Assembly: GCA_964528315.1 (NCBI GenBank)
Contig: CAZGRO010000013.1
Span: 1-18,266, forward strand
From: JALHTG01 sp964528315
GTDB taxonomy: Archaea > Thermoproteota > Bathyarchaeia > 40CM-2-53-6 > JALHTG01
Length of the DNA stretch: 18,266 nucleotides
Reading direction: 5' to 3'
Shown: piece by piece, positions 7,184 to 14,451 of the stretch
Numbering within the stretch: the stretch's first letter is position 1
Layout: each line of letters begins with the position of its first letter
Notes under the pieces: generated by a model
Told to the model about the DNA's origin: nothing
Seen by the model: the letters and a program-made list of their open reading frames with translations, nothing else
Database searches by the model: none
Made by a program: the position numbers and the translations under genes

Positions 7184-7888
7184 CTACTCCTCGGCTCTTT
7201 CAAGGCCTCTCTCAGTTATTCTAAGCAGACAAGATGCCAAGGGAGCATTAGACGAAAAATGGCGTTCAAGCTGAGCTGATTTGATTCTTGAATCTCTAGT
7301 TGGGCTCAGTCTCAATACCACCTCAGACCAATATGTGAGAATACGCTTCGCCACAGGCTCTATCTGATACCCTTGACGTAGTGGATGTGCATGCACTTGG
7401 CTCATGAGAAGCACAGCCACATGTCTCATTGACGCGAGCTCCGCGAGATACGCCAATTGTCTATTTAGCTCTCTGTGCTGTGCAAACACTTCCTCTGATG
7501 ATCCAAGCAGAGAGCGATAGAGCGAACTTATCGTATCCAACACTATCAGTCCTGTTGTCTCAGTGACAAAATTCTTCATACGCTCAATCAACGAGGTCTG
7601 CTCTGCGAATGTTTCAGGGGCAAATAGGACGATGTCTGCACTGATCTTCTCCAGATTCCCTTCCGCTAATTGCGCAAGGCGATCATAAGAAAACGACCGA
7701 TCCGCATCGACATACAGTGTCTTGAGCCCTCTACTGGCGCATTCAATGGAACATTGAGTTGCCAGTGTCGTCTTTCCAGTCGAAGCCTCTCCATATGCGA
7801 GACTAAGCCGGGAGACTGGAAAACCTCCCTGAAGCACCGCATCAAGCATCGGGCACCTAGTTGAAATTACGCTTGGACGAGAGGCCAA
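7184..7888 (-). CDS. radB: RadB-type RecA-family ATPase
   Basis: A short RecA/RadA paralogue of 234 residues with only the ATPase core and no N-terminal DNA-binding HhH domain. In archaea RadB assists RadA in recombinational repair. Walker A is GEASTGKT (residues 33-40), Walker B is LIVLD ending at D118, and the C-terminal half has the RadB-like LLMSQVHAHP followed by a strand near VLRLS. The Walker A form differs from the GPPGSGKT I recall for euryarchaeal RadB, so a KaiC-like or other RecA-superfamily ATPase is an alternative. The start is TTG at 7886-7888; the frame is closed by TAA eight codons upstream, and a downstream ATG start would remove part of the core. A CATAAG box centred about 27 bases upstream could mean a leaderless transcript. 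It diverges from the Clp1 gene with an 82-base spacer. Confidence 0.85.
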   Translation of the reverse strand: MASRPSVISTRCPMLDAVLQGGFPVSRLSLAYGEASTGKTTLATQCSIECASRGLKTLYVDADRSFSYDRLAQLAEGNLEKISADIVLFAPETFAEQTSLIERMKNFVTETTGLIVLDTISSLYRSLLGSSEEVFAQHRELNRQLAYLAELASMRHVAVLLMSQVHAHPLRQGYQIEPVAKRILTYWSEVVLRLSPTRDSRIKSAQLERHFSSNAPLASCLLRITERGLERAEE

Positions 7889-7932
7889 TTGTGCTACAGC
7901 TTCATTCCATCCTTATGTTCTCACTAGATTAC

Positions 7933-7940
7933 CTTAAATG
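7933..7940 (+). promoter_or_regulatory. TATA box for the RNA kinase gene
   Basis: The sequence CTTAAATG has its centre about 34 bases before the ATG at 7971, predicting a transcript start near 7963 and a very short leader. The upstream in-frame ATG at 7938 lies inside this box, which argues against it being the start. Confidence 0.45.
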
Positions 7941-7970
7941 CATAAGGAACGTTCAAGGACGAGGCGCACC

Positions 7971-9086
7971 ATGGAAAAGACGACTCTGGCCGCAGGAACC
8001 ACATTGCTGGTTTCTGGACCAGCATCACTCATACTTATTGATGGTGAAGCGGAGATCTTAGGTGCGCCCATCGAAAAAGAGCAAAAGCTGCTTGTAAGAG
8101 AGGAAAAACAGATTCCAATCGAAGCCCTCACCGATAGCACCATTCAAATCTGCTTGGGAAATGTGGCCAGCTGTACTGAGATCAAAGGCACCACCATCCC
8201 ACGTTCTTGGAAAAGCCTCGCTGAGGCATCGCTAGAAATGTCAAGCCCCAAGATTCTTGCTATTGGAACCACAGATTCAGGAAAGAGCACCCTGTGCACG
8301 TTCCTAGCCAACATGCTGTTGGAGAAACATGCGAGGGTATCAGTGATCGATGCTGACGTAGGCCAATCGGATATAGGTCCACCTGCAACCATTGGACTAG
8401 GAGTAGCCGAAGAGTATCTATCGTCGCTAGCTGAGCTTGACCCTGTCTCCATGTTCTTCGTAGGACACACGAGCCCAACTCCAGCCAAGGATAAAGTAGT
8501 CTCTGGCATAAAGAAACTGATGGAACGCTCATCTGCCAGTGAAGGCCCCCTAATCATAAACACGGACGGATGGGTTTCCGGAGAAGACGCATGCACTTTC
8601 AAAGCAAGAATGATTAAGGAGGTGGACCCAAGCCTCGTGGCAGTTATCCAAACCGACAATGAAGGAGATCACATAGTTGAAAACACAAGAACCCCGGCAG
8701 TTATTGTTCAATCTCCAACAGTCGTAAGGAAGAGAGATAGAGAGGAGAGACGTAGACTCAGAGAACTGGCTTATAGAAAACATCTCACAGGTGGCATTTT
8801 CCGAAGCCTAGACTTCAACAAGGTGAGGCTCGTAGGCGCCGAAGTGAAAAATGGGAGACTCAAGGCCGCATCCCAAAGACTCCACTCAATGATCGGCTTC
8901 CTAAATGAAGACGAGTTCCTTCTCGGCATAGGAATTCTCACTGGCGTGGAACAGAAAGAGGGGGTAATGAAGGTCTATACACCTTTCCGGGGATTAACAA
9001 GAACGATCGAGTTTGGCTCTGTGAGACTCGACCTATCTGGAAGGGAGCTGCCTGATGATGAGAGCCGTTCTCTTCACCCACTTTGA
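7971..9086 (+). CDS. Polynucleotide 5'-hydroxyl kinase, Clp1/Grc3 family
   Basis: P-loop kinase that phosphorylates 5'-hydroxyl ends of RNA, as archaeal Clp1 does; eukaryotic relatives act in tRNA splicing, mRNA 3' processing (Clp1) and rRNA processing (Grc3/Nol9). It has 371 residues. An N-terminal beta domain (1-75) contains LLVSGPASLILIDGEAEILGAP, typical of the family. The P-loop is GTTDSGKST at 99-107, followed by VIDADVGQSDIGPPATIGLG at about 125-144, a clear Clp1/Grc3 signature. A C-terminal beta domain from about 275 contains LIGVE-like turns and a final strand. I chose ATG 7971 rather than 7938 because it begins at the conserved beta domain and the earlier ATG overlaps the TATA box. 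The PAC4-like gene follows after 36 bases on the same strand, so the two are probably one operon. Confidence 0.92.
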   Translation: MEKTTLAAGTTLLVSGPASLILIDGEAEILGAPIEKEQKLLVREEKQIPIEALTDSTIQICLGNVASCTEIKGTTIPRSWKSLAEASLEMSSPKILAIGTTDSGKSTLCTFLANMLLEKHARVSVIDADVGQSDIGPPATIGLGVAEEYLSSLAELDPVSMFFVGHTSPTPAKDKVVSGIKKLMERSSASEGPLIINTDGWVSGEDACTFKARMIKEVDPSLVAVIQTDNEGDHIVENTRTPAVIVQSPTVVRKRDREERRRLRELAYRKHLTGGIFRSLDFNKVRLVGAEVKNGRLKAASQRLHSMIGFLNEDEFLLGIGILTGVEQKEGVMKVYTPFRGLTRTIEFGSVRLDLSGRELPDDESRSLHPL

Positions 9087-9122
9087 TATGTCTATGAACA
9101 GTGAACCCAGCTGGTGTTGCTA

Positions 9123-9461
9123 ATGTCGTTCAAAACTGCCAGCCTTGAGAGAGACGGAAAAACATTCAAGCTGAGCATGTTGGAGCTGGGCAACTCCGTT
9201 TTGGTGTTCTTCTATGACAAGGACATGAGACTCGGAACTCTCGCTGTCGCACTTCCAGCACTAGACAATAGTCAAGTGATCACGTCGTCTCTACTGTTAG
9301 GTGGTAAACATATGTTGCTGGTGAGGGCCCTAGCCGAGAGAGTCGCAAGTGTCTTCGGAAAGATGAGCCTCGCCTCAGCTCACGTAGATCTATTGGAACC
9401 GGAAGGAATCAGGATTGCAGTAGCGCTCCTAGATCAATTGTCTCCGAAGAAGAGTCAATAA
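9123..9461 (+). CDS. Proteasome assembly chaperone 4-like protein
   Basis: A 112-residue soluble protein with alternating strands and one long helix. The segment from residue 32 onwards (GTLAVALPALDNSQVITSSL, then a helix ending RALAERVASVFGKMSLASAHVD) follows the pattern I remember from human PSMG4 (NLAVAMCSRYDSIPVSTSLL, then LAQRLARKTNKQVFVSYNL). PSMG4/Pba4 pairs with PSMG3/Pba3 to guide alpha-ring assembly of the 20S proteasome, so an archaeal proteasome chaperone is likely but inferred. I chose ATG 9123: GGTG at 9113-9116 precedes it by six bases, whereas the in-frame GTG at 9114 lies within that site. It lies downstream of the RNA kinase, probably in its operon. Its 3' end overlaps the end of the convergent HD gene by seven bases. 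Confidence 0.65.
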   Translation: MSFKTASLERDGKTFKLSMLELGNSVLVFFYDKDMRLGTLAVALPALDNSQVITSSLLLGGKHMLLVRALAERVASVFGKMSLASAHVDLLEPEGIRIAVALLDQLSPKKSQ

Positions 9462-10741
9462 GACACTTGAGAAGAGAGGGTTGGCTTTCCGAGAACCTCC
9501 TCCGAAGCTTTTCTCACTGCCTCTCGGTTCTTCTCAACCGCATAGACGCGTACTATGTTCATGAATACGCGCATCACGCCGATTATTTGAGAGAGTTCGC
9601 TAACACTGAGTCGAACCTTCTTTCCGTCCTTCGTTTCATGAAAGACAGGTATTTCCATGGGCTCTATTTGCATCGCGTAATGATATGGTACAGAGGGAAG
9701 AGAGGGAACGTCGATGTAGACTTGGGCCGGGTCCACCTTTGCTTTACGAGCAATTTCCTGTTCCATATTCTTTCTGACCGCGTCATTTGTGAAGACGCTA
9801 GAGAGAAGCTCATCTTTTGCAAAAAACGTCTTCTCATAAGAGCATTTTATCAACCTTCTATTTTCGAGACTTTCGATTATTGGTCTCGATTTCGTGCATG
9901 CCTTAAGCTTCGACCAGACAGAGTAGTCATCTAAAGCAAGATACTCCTCCGGTGTTCTGAATGACAGAAGCTTCAACTCTGGTTCGGCCAGCTTCAATGC
10001 CTCAAGCAGCATTATCTGTGCCGCTCGGGAAGCTCGGTGAAAGTATATTGTTCTGAAGGATTCCAGTCTGGCCAGTAAGAAGGTTTCAAGTGTGGGAATT
10101 GCAGTGGAATTGACTGCTAGATCCCCGTTCAATACGTCCATTGTGTAGATAAGTCGAAAGATGTCTACTGTGCCGTATCCAGCACCGGTGTGATACGAGT
10201 CTCTCACTATGAAGTCCATCTTGTCTACATCAACTGAGCTTCGAATGACTTGATTCATGTAGGGTTTGTCGCTGTCCTTCAACATGCCAATCGCTAGACG
10301 GCCCATTTCTTGAGGATCTATTCCTTCTTTCCGCAATATGTCTGAAAGGTCGGATTTTGTGATTATCCAAGTCGCTAGGTCTTCATGTGTCTTGCCTAGA
10401 GCCTGAACGAGGCTGGGTTCGAATACGTGGGAAAAGCAGCTGTGTCCAATATCATGTAGTAGCGCAGCCGCTCTTAGTTTCTTGATGTCTTCAGGCTTCA
10501 GCCGGACAGGAAGACTAGACGCAAGAGTCCCTGCAAGATAAAGTGCGCCAAGAGAGTGCTCGAACCGGGTATGGTTGGCAGCAGGATAAACATATTCAGC
10601 TCCGCTGAGTTGCTTTATTCGGCGCAATCTTTGCACAGCGGCCGTATCGATTAGGTTCTTCTCAGCATCCTTGAGTCGAATATACCCGTAAAGTGGATCC
10701 TTTATGAATCCCCAGAAGCTCGATGAATCCTTGTCAGACAT
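9455..10741 (-). CDS. SAMHD1-like HD-domain phosphohydrolase
   Basis: A 428-residue HD-superfamily metal-dependent phosphohydrolase of the dGTPase/SAMHD1-like group (COG1078). Members hydrolyse dNTPs to deoxynucleosides and triphosphate, but the substrate here is not known. Metal ligands are visible: H62 in TRFEHSLG, H96-D97 in LLHDIGHSCFSH, and the distal Asp in SSVDVDKMDFIVRDSYHTG (D171 or D173). The N-terminal DPLYGYIRL and LRRIKQLSGAEYVYPAANHTR blocks match the family; the C-terminal half is helical. The ATG at 10741 is preceded by GAGGT at a distance suited to a ribosome site. Its leader holds overlapping inverted repeats. It faces the PAC4-like gene and diverges from tmk, which supplies dTDP, so a shared role in balancing dNTP pools is possible but inferred. 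Confidence 0.9.
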   Translation of the reverse strand: MSDKDSSSFWGFIKDPLYGYIRLKDAEKNLIDTAAVQRLRRIKQLSGAEYVYPAANHTRFEHSLGALYLAGTLASSLPVRLKPEDIKKLRAAALLHDIGHSCFSHVFEPSLVQALGKTHEDLATWIITKSDLSDILRKEGIDPQEMGRLAIGMLKDSDKPYMNQVIRSSVDVDKMDFIVRDSYHTGAGYGTVDIFRLIYTMDVLNGDLAVNSTAIPTLETFLLARLESFRTIYFHRASRAAQIMLLEALKLAEPELKLLSFRTPEEYLALDDYSVWSKLKACTKSRPIIESLENRRLIKCSYEKTFFAKDELLSSVFTNDAVRKNMEQEIARKAKVDPAQVYIDVPSLPSVPYHYAMQIEPMEIPVFHETKDGKKVRLSVSELSQIIGVMRVFMNIVRVYAVEKNREAVRKASEEVLGKPTLSSQVSY

Positions 10742-10757
10742 CTCTATGAAACCTCAT

Positions 10758-10795
10758 GGCATGCGTAAGATCGAGGCATGCCCTCGAAAGCTTTC
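10758..10795. repeat. Cluster of overlapping inverted repeats in the HD-gene leader
   Basis: Three dyads crowd 38 bases. GGCATGC (10758-10764) pairs with GCATGCC (10776-10782), seven bases each around an 11-base loop. TCGAGG (10771-10776) pairs with CCTCGA (10782-10787) around five bases. GAAAGCTTTC (10786-10795) is a perfect palindrome. The first two share bases, so only one can form at a time in RNA. They lie between the likely HD-gene promoter and its ribosome site. Confidence 0.6.
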
Positions 10796-10821
10796 CCTTC
10801 ACCTAGCGTTGTTTGATCGGC

Positions 10822-10829
10822 ATAATATT
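10822..10829 (-). promoter_or_regulatory. Possible TATA box for the HD phosphohydrolase gene
   Basis: The minus-strand reading is AATATTAT. Usual spacing would put the transcript start near 10799, giving a leader of about 57 bases that contains the inverted-repeat cluster and the GAGGT ribosome site. Confidence 0.4.
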
Positions 10830-10937
10830 GCTTCTGGTACAAGGCTCAAGATCTAGGTGCTTCTTCCAGCGCTACCATGTGAATGAGGCACCCGCCTTCC
10901 ACATAGCAGGCTTAGCCGCCCAAGTGAACGACGTCTG

Positions 10938-10944
10938 TTTTATA
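10938..10944 (+). promoter_or_regulatory. Possible TATA box for tmk
   Basis: The sequence TTTTATA predicts a transcript start near 10967, about 35 bases before the tmk ATG at 11002. The rest of the 260-base spacer between the HD gene and tmk (10830-10937) holds no ORF, RNA gene or repeat that I can support. Confidence 0.45.
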
Positions 10945-11001
10945 GCGTGAAGACATACATGCTTTCCCTTGCGATCATTGGATTTGAGTACCTTGCGCTC
11001 T

Positions 11002-11604
11002 ATGAAGAAAGGATTTTTCATCGTCCTCGACGGTATTGACGGAAGTGGAAAGACAGTCCATTCCAAAGTGCTATGCGAACAGCTACGTAACCTCAAATAT
11101 GACGCGGTATATACAACCGAGCCTAGCAATTCGCCGATAGGGCAATTCATAGAACAGAAGCTTCTTCGGGAAAACAAAGTTGCCCCCCAGATAGAGGCTT
11201 TGCTTTTTGCAGCGGACAGGTTCCACCATCTAACCTTTGAAGTGATCCCTATGCTCGACGCGAACAAAATCGTTGTTTCAGACAGATACGTCTATGCCTC
11301 GCTCGCCTACCAAGGGGCGCAAGGGCTTGATCTCGACTGGATAAAAAACATCAACTATTTCGCGATAAAACCGGACTTGGCGCTATACCTTGACGTTCCA
11401 GCCGAGCGAGGACTTGCCAGAAAGAAGGGGAGAAGTACCTTGGAGGTTTTGGAGCTGGAGAAGAAGGTAAGACAACAATACCTCGGCTTGGTGACAGCCG
11501 GTGAATTGATAAAGATCGATTCAGACAGGAACTTCAATGTCGTCAGAAGAGAGATTACGGAAAAGGTTCTCCAGTCTCTGGAACGAGCCAATTTCTCAAG
11601 ATAG
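11002..11604 (+). CDS. tmk: Thymidylate kinase
   Basis: dTMP kinase, making dTDP from dTMP and ATP in the dTTP pathway. It has 200 residues, within the normal range. The P-loop GIDGSGKT follows FIVLDG directly after the N-terminus. The dTMP-site block YTTEPSNSPIGQFI, the AADRFHHL segment, the SDRYVYASLAYQGAQG motif and the LYLDVPAERGLARKKGR lid region all appear in family order. The ATG at 11002 starts at the conserved MKKGFFIVLDG; an open TTG at 10969 would add eleven unconserved residues, though it lies 28 bases from the TATA-like box and could in principle be a leaderless start. No clear ribosome site precedes either. The gene ends 13 bases before the scaffold gap, after which the Hef gene continues on the same strand. 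Confidence 0.95.
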   Translation: MKKGFFIVLDGIDGSGKTVHSKVLCEQLRNLKYDAVYTTEPSNSPIGQFIEQKLLRENKVAPQIEALLFAADRFHHLTFEVIPMLDANKIVVSDRYVYASLAYQGAQGLDLDWIKNINYFAIKPDLALYLDVPAERGLARKKGRSTLEVLELEKKVRQQYLGLVTAGELIKIDSDRNFNVVRREITEKVLQSLERANFSR

Positions 11605-11617
11605 CGTGCCCCCGTTG

Positions 11618-11717
11618 NNNNNNNNNNNNNNNNNNNNNNNNNNNNNNNNNNNNNNNNNNNNNNNNNNNNNNNNNNNNNNNNNNNNNNNNNNNNNNNNNNN
11701 NNNNNNNNNNNNNNNNN
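11618..11717. other. Assembly gap of 100 N
   Basis: Exactly 100 unknown bases, a conventional scaffold placeholder rather than a measured length. Sequence on the right starts inside the Hef helicase just before motif II. The missing N-terminal part of Hef (roughly 110-120 residues in relatives as I recall) would need more than 300 bases, so the true gap is probably larger. Confidence 0.98.
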
Positions 11718-13609
11718 TAATCACGAAACACCTTCAGCTGCAGGGCGTAGTTCTGATGATCTTCGATGAAGCGCATCGAGCCGTCGGCGACTATCCATAC
11801 GCGTTTATAGGCCCGCAATATGCTCATGAAGAAAACGCCCTGATTCTCGGCCTGACCGCTTCACCAGGTTCCACCAAAGAGGCCATCGAAGAGGTATGCA
11901 CAAATCTTCGCATCAGACAGGTGGAGACGAGAAATCTGTCGAGCCCCGATGTGAAACGATATCTTGGCGGAATTGAGGTGAGTTGGAGGAGCGTAGTCCT
12001 ACCACAAATCTTCCATGACACACGCCGAGGATTTCAGGAGTTCTTAAGGGAACGGGTGAGGGCCGCTCAAAAACTAGGTGTGCTCACAGAAGCCGTCCCT
12101 GACAGAGTGAAGATTACGGAAATATTGAAAGCAAGACAAGACCTTCGCCAACTCCACACATCAGCAGCTGTACCAAAAGAAGAAGTCCGCGCCGTTTCTT
12201 CTGGACTATACTCCTGTATCCACGCAATAAAGGCAATAGAACTGCTGGAAACACAAGGATTCTCGTCACTAAACAAATACATTGAATCCATGAAGATGCA
12301 AATGAAGACGAGACCGTCTTCTGGATTGAGGAAGCTGATGGAGCACGATCGAGTGCACAGATCAATTCTCCTGATAAACGCGGCTACGAAGGAAGGCATC
12401 AACCATCCAAAGATCGGAGAGCTGAACAAAGAGATCCAAGAAGCATTCGGGAGAAATGCAAGAAGAATTATGGTCTTCACAAACTATCGCAGTACAGCTG
12501 CCGAACTCCTAGAAACGCTCAACTCCCTCCCCGGAATATCGGCTGTACGCCTTGTCGGTCAGGTCACAAAGGGCGAAGACAAGGGCCTGTCGCAAAAGGA
12601 ACAGACAATGGCTCTAGAGCAGTTCAGACAAGGCGTCTATAACATCTTGATAGCAACACAGATCGGAGAGGAAGGACTGGATATAGCAGAGTGTGATGAA
12701 GTTATCTTCTACGACAACGTCCCTAGCGCGATTAGATTCATTCAGAGAAGAGGGAGAACCGGAAGGAAGGGGCCTGGAAAAGCAACAATATTGATGGCCG
12801 CGGGGACCAGAGATGAAGCATACTACTGGATCGCCAGAAGAAAGGAACGCGTAATGATGGATGCTCTACGCAAGGTTGAGGCCTCCTCCAAGATCACACG
12901 AACACAGCCAAAACTGGAAGAATTCAAAGATGATAAGACCATTCCACAAGAACTAAACGTGACAATTATCGTTGACTCACGGGAAGGGCCATCCCAGACC
13001 GTAAGAGAACTTGCCAAACTAAATGTTCTAGTAAAGATCGAAGGACTTGTCGCCTCAGACTTCGTTTTGTCGGATCGAATCGCGGTTGAACGAAAGACAG
13101 TGGACGATTTAGAAAGCTCAGTAATGGACGGTCGACTTTTTGAACAGCTCGTTGCAATGAAAGACGCCTATCAATTTCCTGTCCTGCTAATAGAGGGAAA
13201 AGACTACTCGACAGCGCAGAGAATTAGCCCTCAATCTCTCATGGGTGCTATTGCCAGCGTAATGGTCGATTATCGAATTCCAGTCGTTTGGACTAACAAT
13301 CCTGAGCAGACGGCCCTACTTCTATATTCGATTGCGAAACGCGAGCAGATCAAAGATAGACGTGAACCCAGAGTCAGAGCTGAGCGCAAACCGATTGATG
13401 TCGCAGAATTGCAGGAATTCGTCGTCGCCAGCCTTCCACACGTAGATGCGGTCCGGTCGCGAAATCTCCTAAGTAGATTCGAGACTGTTGAGAACGTGTT
13501 CACAGCAAGCAAGGAGGAACTAGGCAAGGTCGAAGGAATCGGTGAGAAGATCTCGGACCGCATTAGAGAGGTTATCAGTGCAAGATACCGAAAGGAGAAC
13601 GAGAAATAG
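11718..13609 (+). CDS. hef: Hef-type helicase/XPF nuclease, N-terminus lost in the gap
   Basis: Archaeal relative of FANCM/XPF acting on stalled replication forks and branched DNA. Visible from the gap: helicase motif II DEAH at 11765-11776 in IFDEAHRAVGDYPYAFIG; motif III LGLTASPG; a helical insert between the two RecA-like domains; MVFTNYRSTAAELL; IATQIGEEGLDIAECDEVIFYD (motif V region); and motif VI FIQRRGRTGR near 12740-12766. The XPF nuclease follows, with VDSREGP at about 12974 and the catalytic ERKTVDDL at 13088-13111. The last 60 residues form a tandem helix-hairpin-helix, with VEGIGEKISDRI near the end. About 629 residues remain; Walker A and the first part of helicase domain 1 are missing. 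The intact DEAH, motif VI and ERK motif suggest a working enzyme with both activities, as in Euryarchaeota rather than the nuclease-only crenarchaeal XPF. Its stop is six bases from that of the convergent p27-like gene. Confidence 0.93.
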
Positions 13610-13615
13610 GGCCTT

Positions 13616-14029
13616 TCATGAAGACCCGGGGCTTAGTTTCCTCAGCTTCTCAAGTGCACCAAGCAGATTTGAGAGGTTCTCTGTTAACAGCGTGATCGTA
13701 GCAGGATCTTTCTCCTTCTCAATCTGAGACTGCACTTCCTTTATCTTTAGGAGCAGGGTCTGCTCGGTCGCGGCCAGAGTCCTCTCTCGAATAATCTTGC
13801 TTTCATCTTCTGTTGCTTTGAGAATGACCACTGGCTTGTTACATTTGACACATATCACCTGTTCACCAATCTTGAACAATGGGGTAGTGCACACTGGGCA
13901 CCCTTGAGCGAGCATCGTAGCGCCTGATCGAAGCAGCTCCGTCGCCCTTTCCAGATACCCTGCATCATCTTTCAATCGATATGACTCCAAGGAAAGAATT
14001 TTAGCTAGCTCCCTAGATTCATGTTTCAA
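13616..14029 (-). CDS. Autoantigen p27 (SSSCA1)-type zinc protein
   Basis: A 137-residue protein of the Sjogren's syndrome/scleroderma autoantigen 1 family (UPF0148-like in archaea). The signature is LLRSGATMLAQGCPVCTTPLF at 32-52 followed by a second Cys pair, giving four zinc ligands C44, C47, C60 and C63. A charged helix that may form a coiled coil covers about 75-133. Function in archaea is unknown. The start is TTG at 14027-14029, since no in-frame ATG lies before the conserved block; the 30 residues before the block are longer than in the relatives I remember, so a later start is possible. The gene diverges from UPF0147 with only 26 bases between start codons, so at least one core promoter must overlap coding sequence. 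Confidence 0.85.
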   Translation of the reverse strand: MKHESRELAKILSLESYRLKDDAGYLERATELLRSGATMLAQGCPVCTTPLFKIGEQVICVKCNKPVVILKATEDESKIIRERTLAATEQTLLLKIKEVQSQIEKEKDPATITLLTENLSNLLGALEKLRKLSPGSS

Positions 14030-14055
14030 TCCCCTTATTAACGGTGGCGTGATAC

Positions 14056-14343
14056 TTGCCGACGCAAAAGGCTTCGAAACGGAAAGAAGAATATCAATCT
14101 CGCATCAATCAGGCCTTAGCTGTTTTGAATGAAGTTGCTCAAGACAACACGACCCCTAGGAACATTCGACGAGCCGCGAAGGATGCTGCTGACGCCTTGC
14201 AGGCAGCGGAACACAGTTTGGGTGTGAGAGCCTCAAACGCCATTGCAATACTGGACGAGATCTCCCAGGACCCGAACATGCCTGCATACACGAGGGTGAA
14301 GCTGTGGAACGTGGCAAGCGTGCTTGAGGCAATAAAAGACTAG
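14056..14343 (+). CDS. UPF0147 family protein
   Basis: A 95-residue all-helical protein of an archaea-wide family without known function. Family features are INQALAVLNEVAQDNTTPRNIRRAAKDAADAL in the first half and a second, related helical block AIAILDEISQDPNMPAYTRVKLWNVASVLE. The two halves resemble each other (LNEVAQDNTTPRNIR versus LDEISQDPNMPAYTR), so the protein reads as an internal duplication of a helical hairpin. The start is TTG at 14056, with GGTGG at 14043-14047 eight bases upstream; no ATG is available before the conserved region. The 92 bases after the stop contain a weak AAGC-N5-GCTT hairpin and no gene. Confidence 0.9.
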   Translation: MPTQKASKRKEEYQSRINQALAVLNEVAQDNTTPRNIRRAAKDAADALQAAEHSLGVRASNAIAILDEISQDPNMPAYTRVKLWNVASVLEAIKD

Positions 14344-14421
14344 CACCAACTTCCTGATCGCGAAAGAAGAATAACGTCGAGACAGCACCCACGCCTCGAA
14401 GCGCGCTGCTTAATAGAAAGA

Positions 14422-14451
14422 GGAAATGAACTCATCTAGAGTTTCATTTCC
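14422..14451 (-). terminator. Hairpin terminator overlapping the end of the small membrane-protein gene
   Basis: GGAAATGAACTC (14422-14433) pairs with GAGTTTCATTTCC (14439-14451), twelve base pairs with one bulged base and a five-base loop that contains the stop codon. On the minus strand the stem is followed by the pyrimidine-rich TCTTTCTATT. This resembles an intrinsic terminator for the gene at 14436-14594, and could also stop transcripts coming from UPF0147. Confidence 0.6.

Noticed and set aside
7938..7970. Upstream ATG extending the RNA kinase by 11 residues
   Set aside because: The ATG is part of the best TATA box, and the added residues are basic and unlike the family's N-terminus.
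8144..8659. A 171-codon minus-strand frame opposite the Clp1-type kinase
   Set aside because: Covers the P-loop region of the real gene in antisense; composition is typical of a shadow frame.
9467..9934. A 155-codon plus-strand frame following the PAC4-like gene
   Set aside because: Antisense to the conserved C-terminal part of the HD protein, with no domain or ribosome site.
10830..10937. tRNA or small RNA gene in the HD gene/tmk spacer
   Set aside because: No cloverleaf, T-loop GTTC box or stable long stem could be found.
11537..13609. One continuous frame running from the tmk tail through the N run into Hef
   Set aside because: It joins an out-of-frame tmk segment to Hef only because N codons do not stop; the real Hef start is inside the gap.
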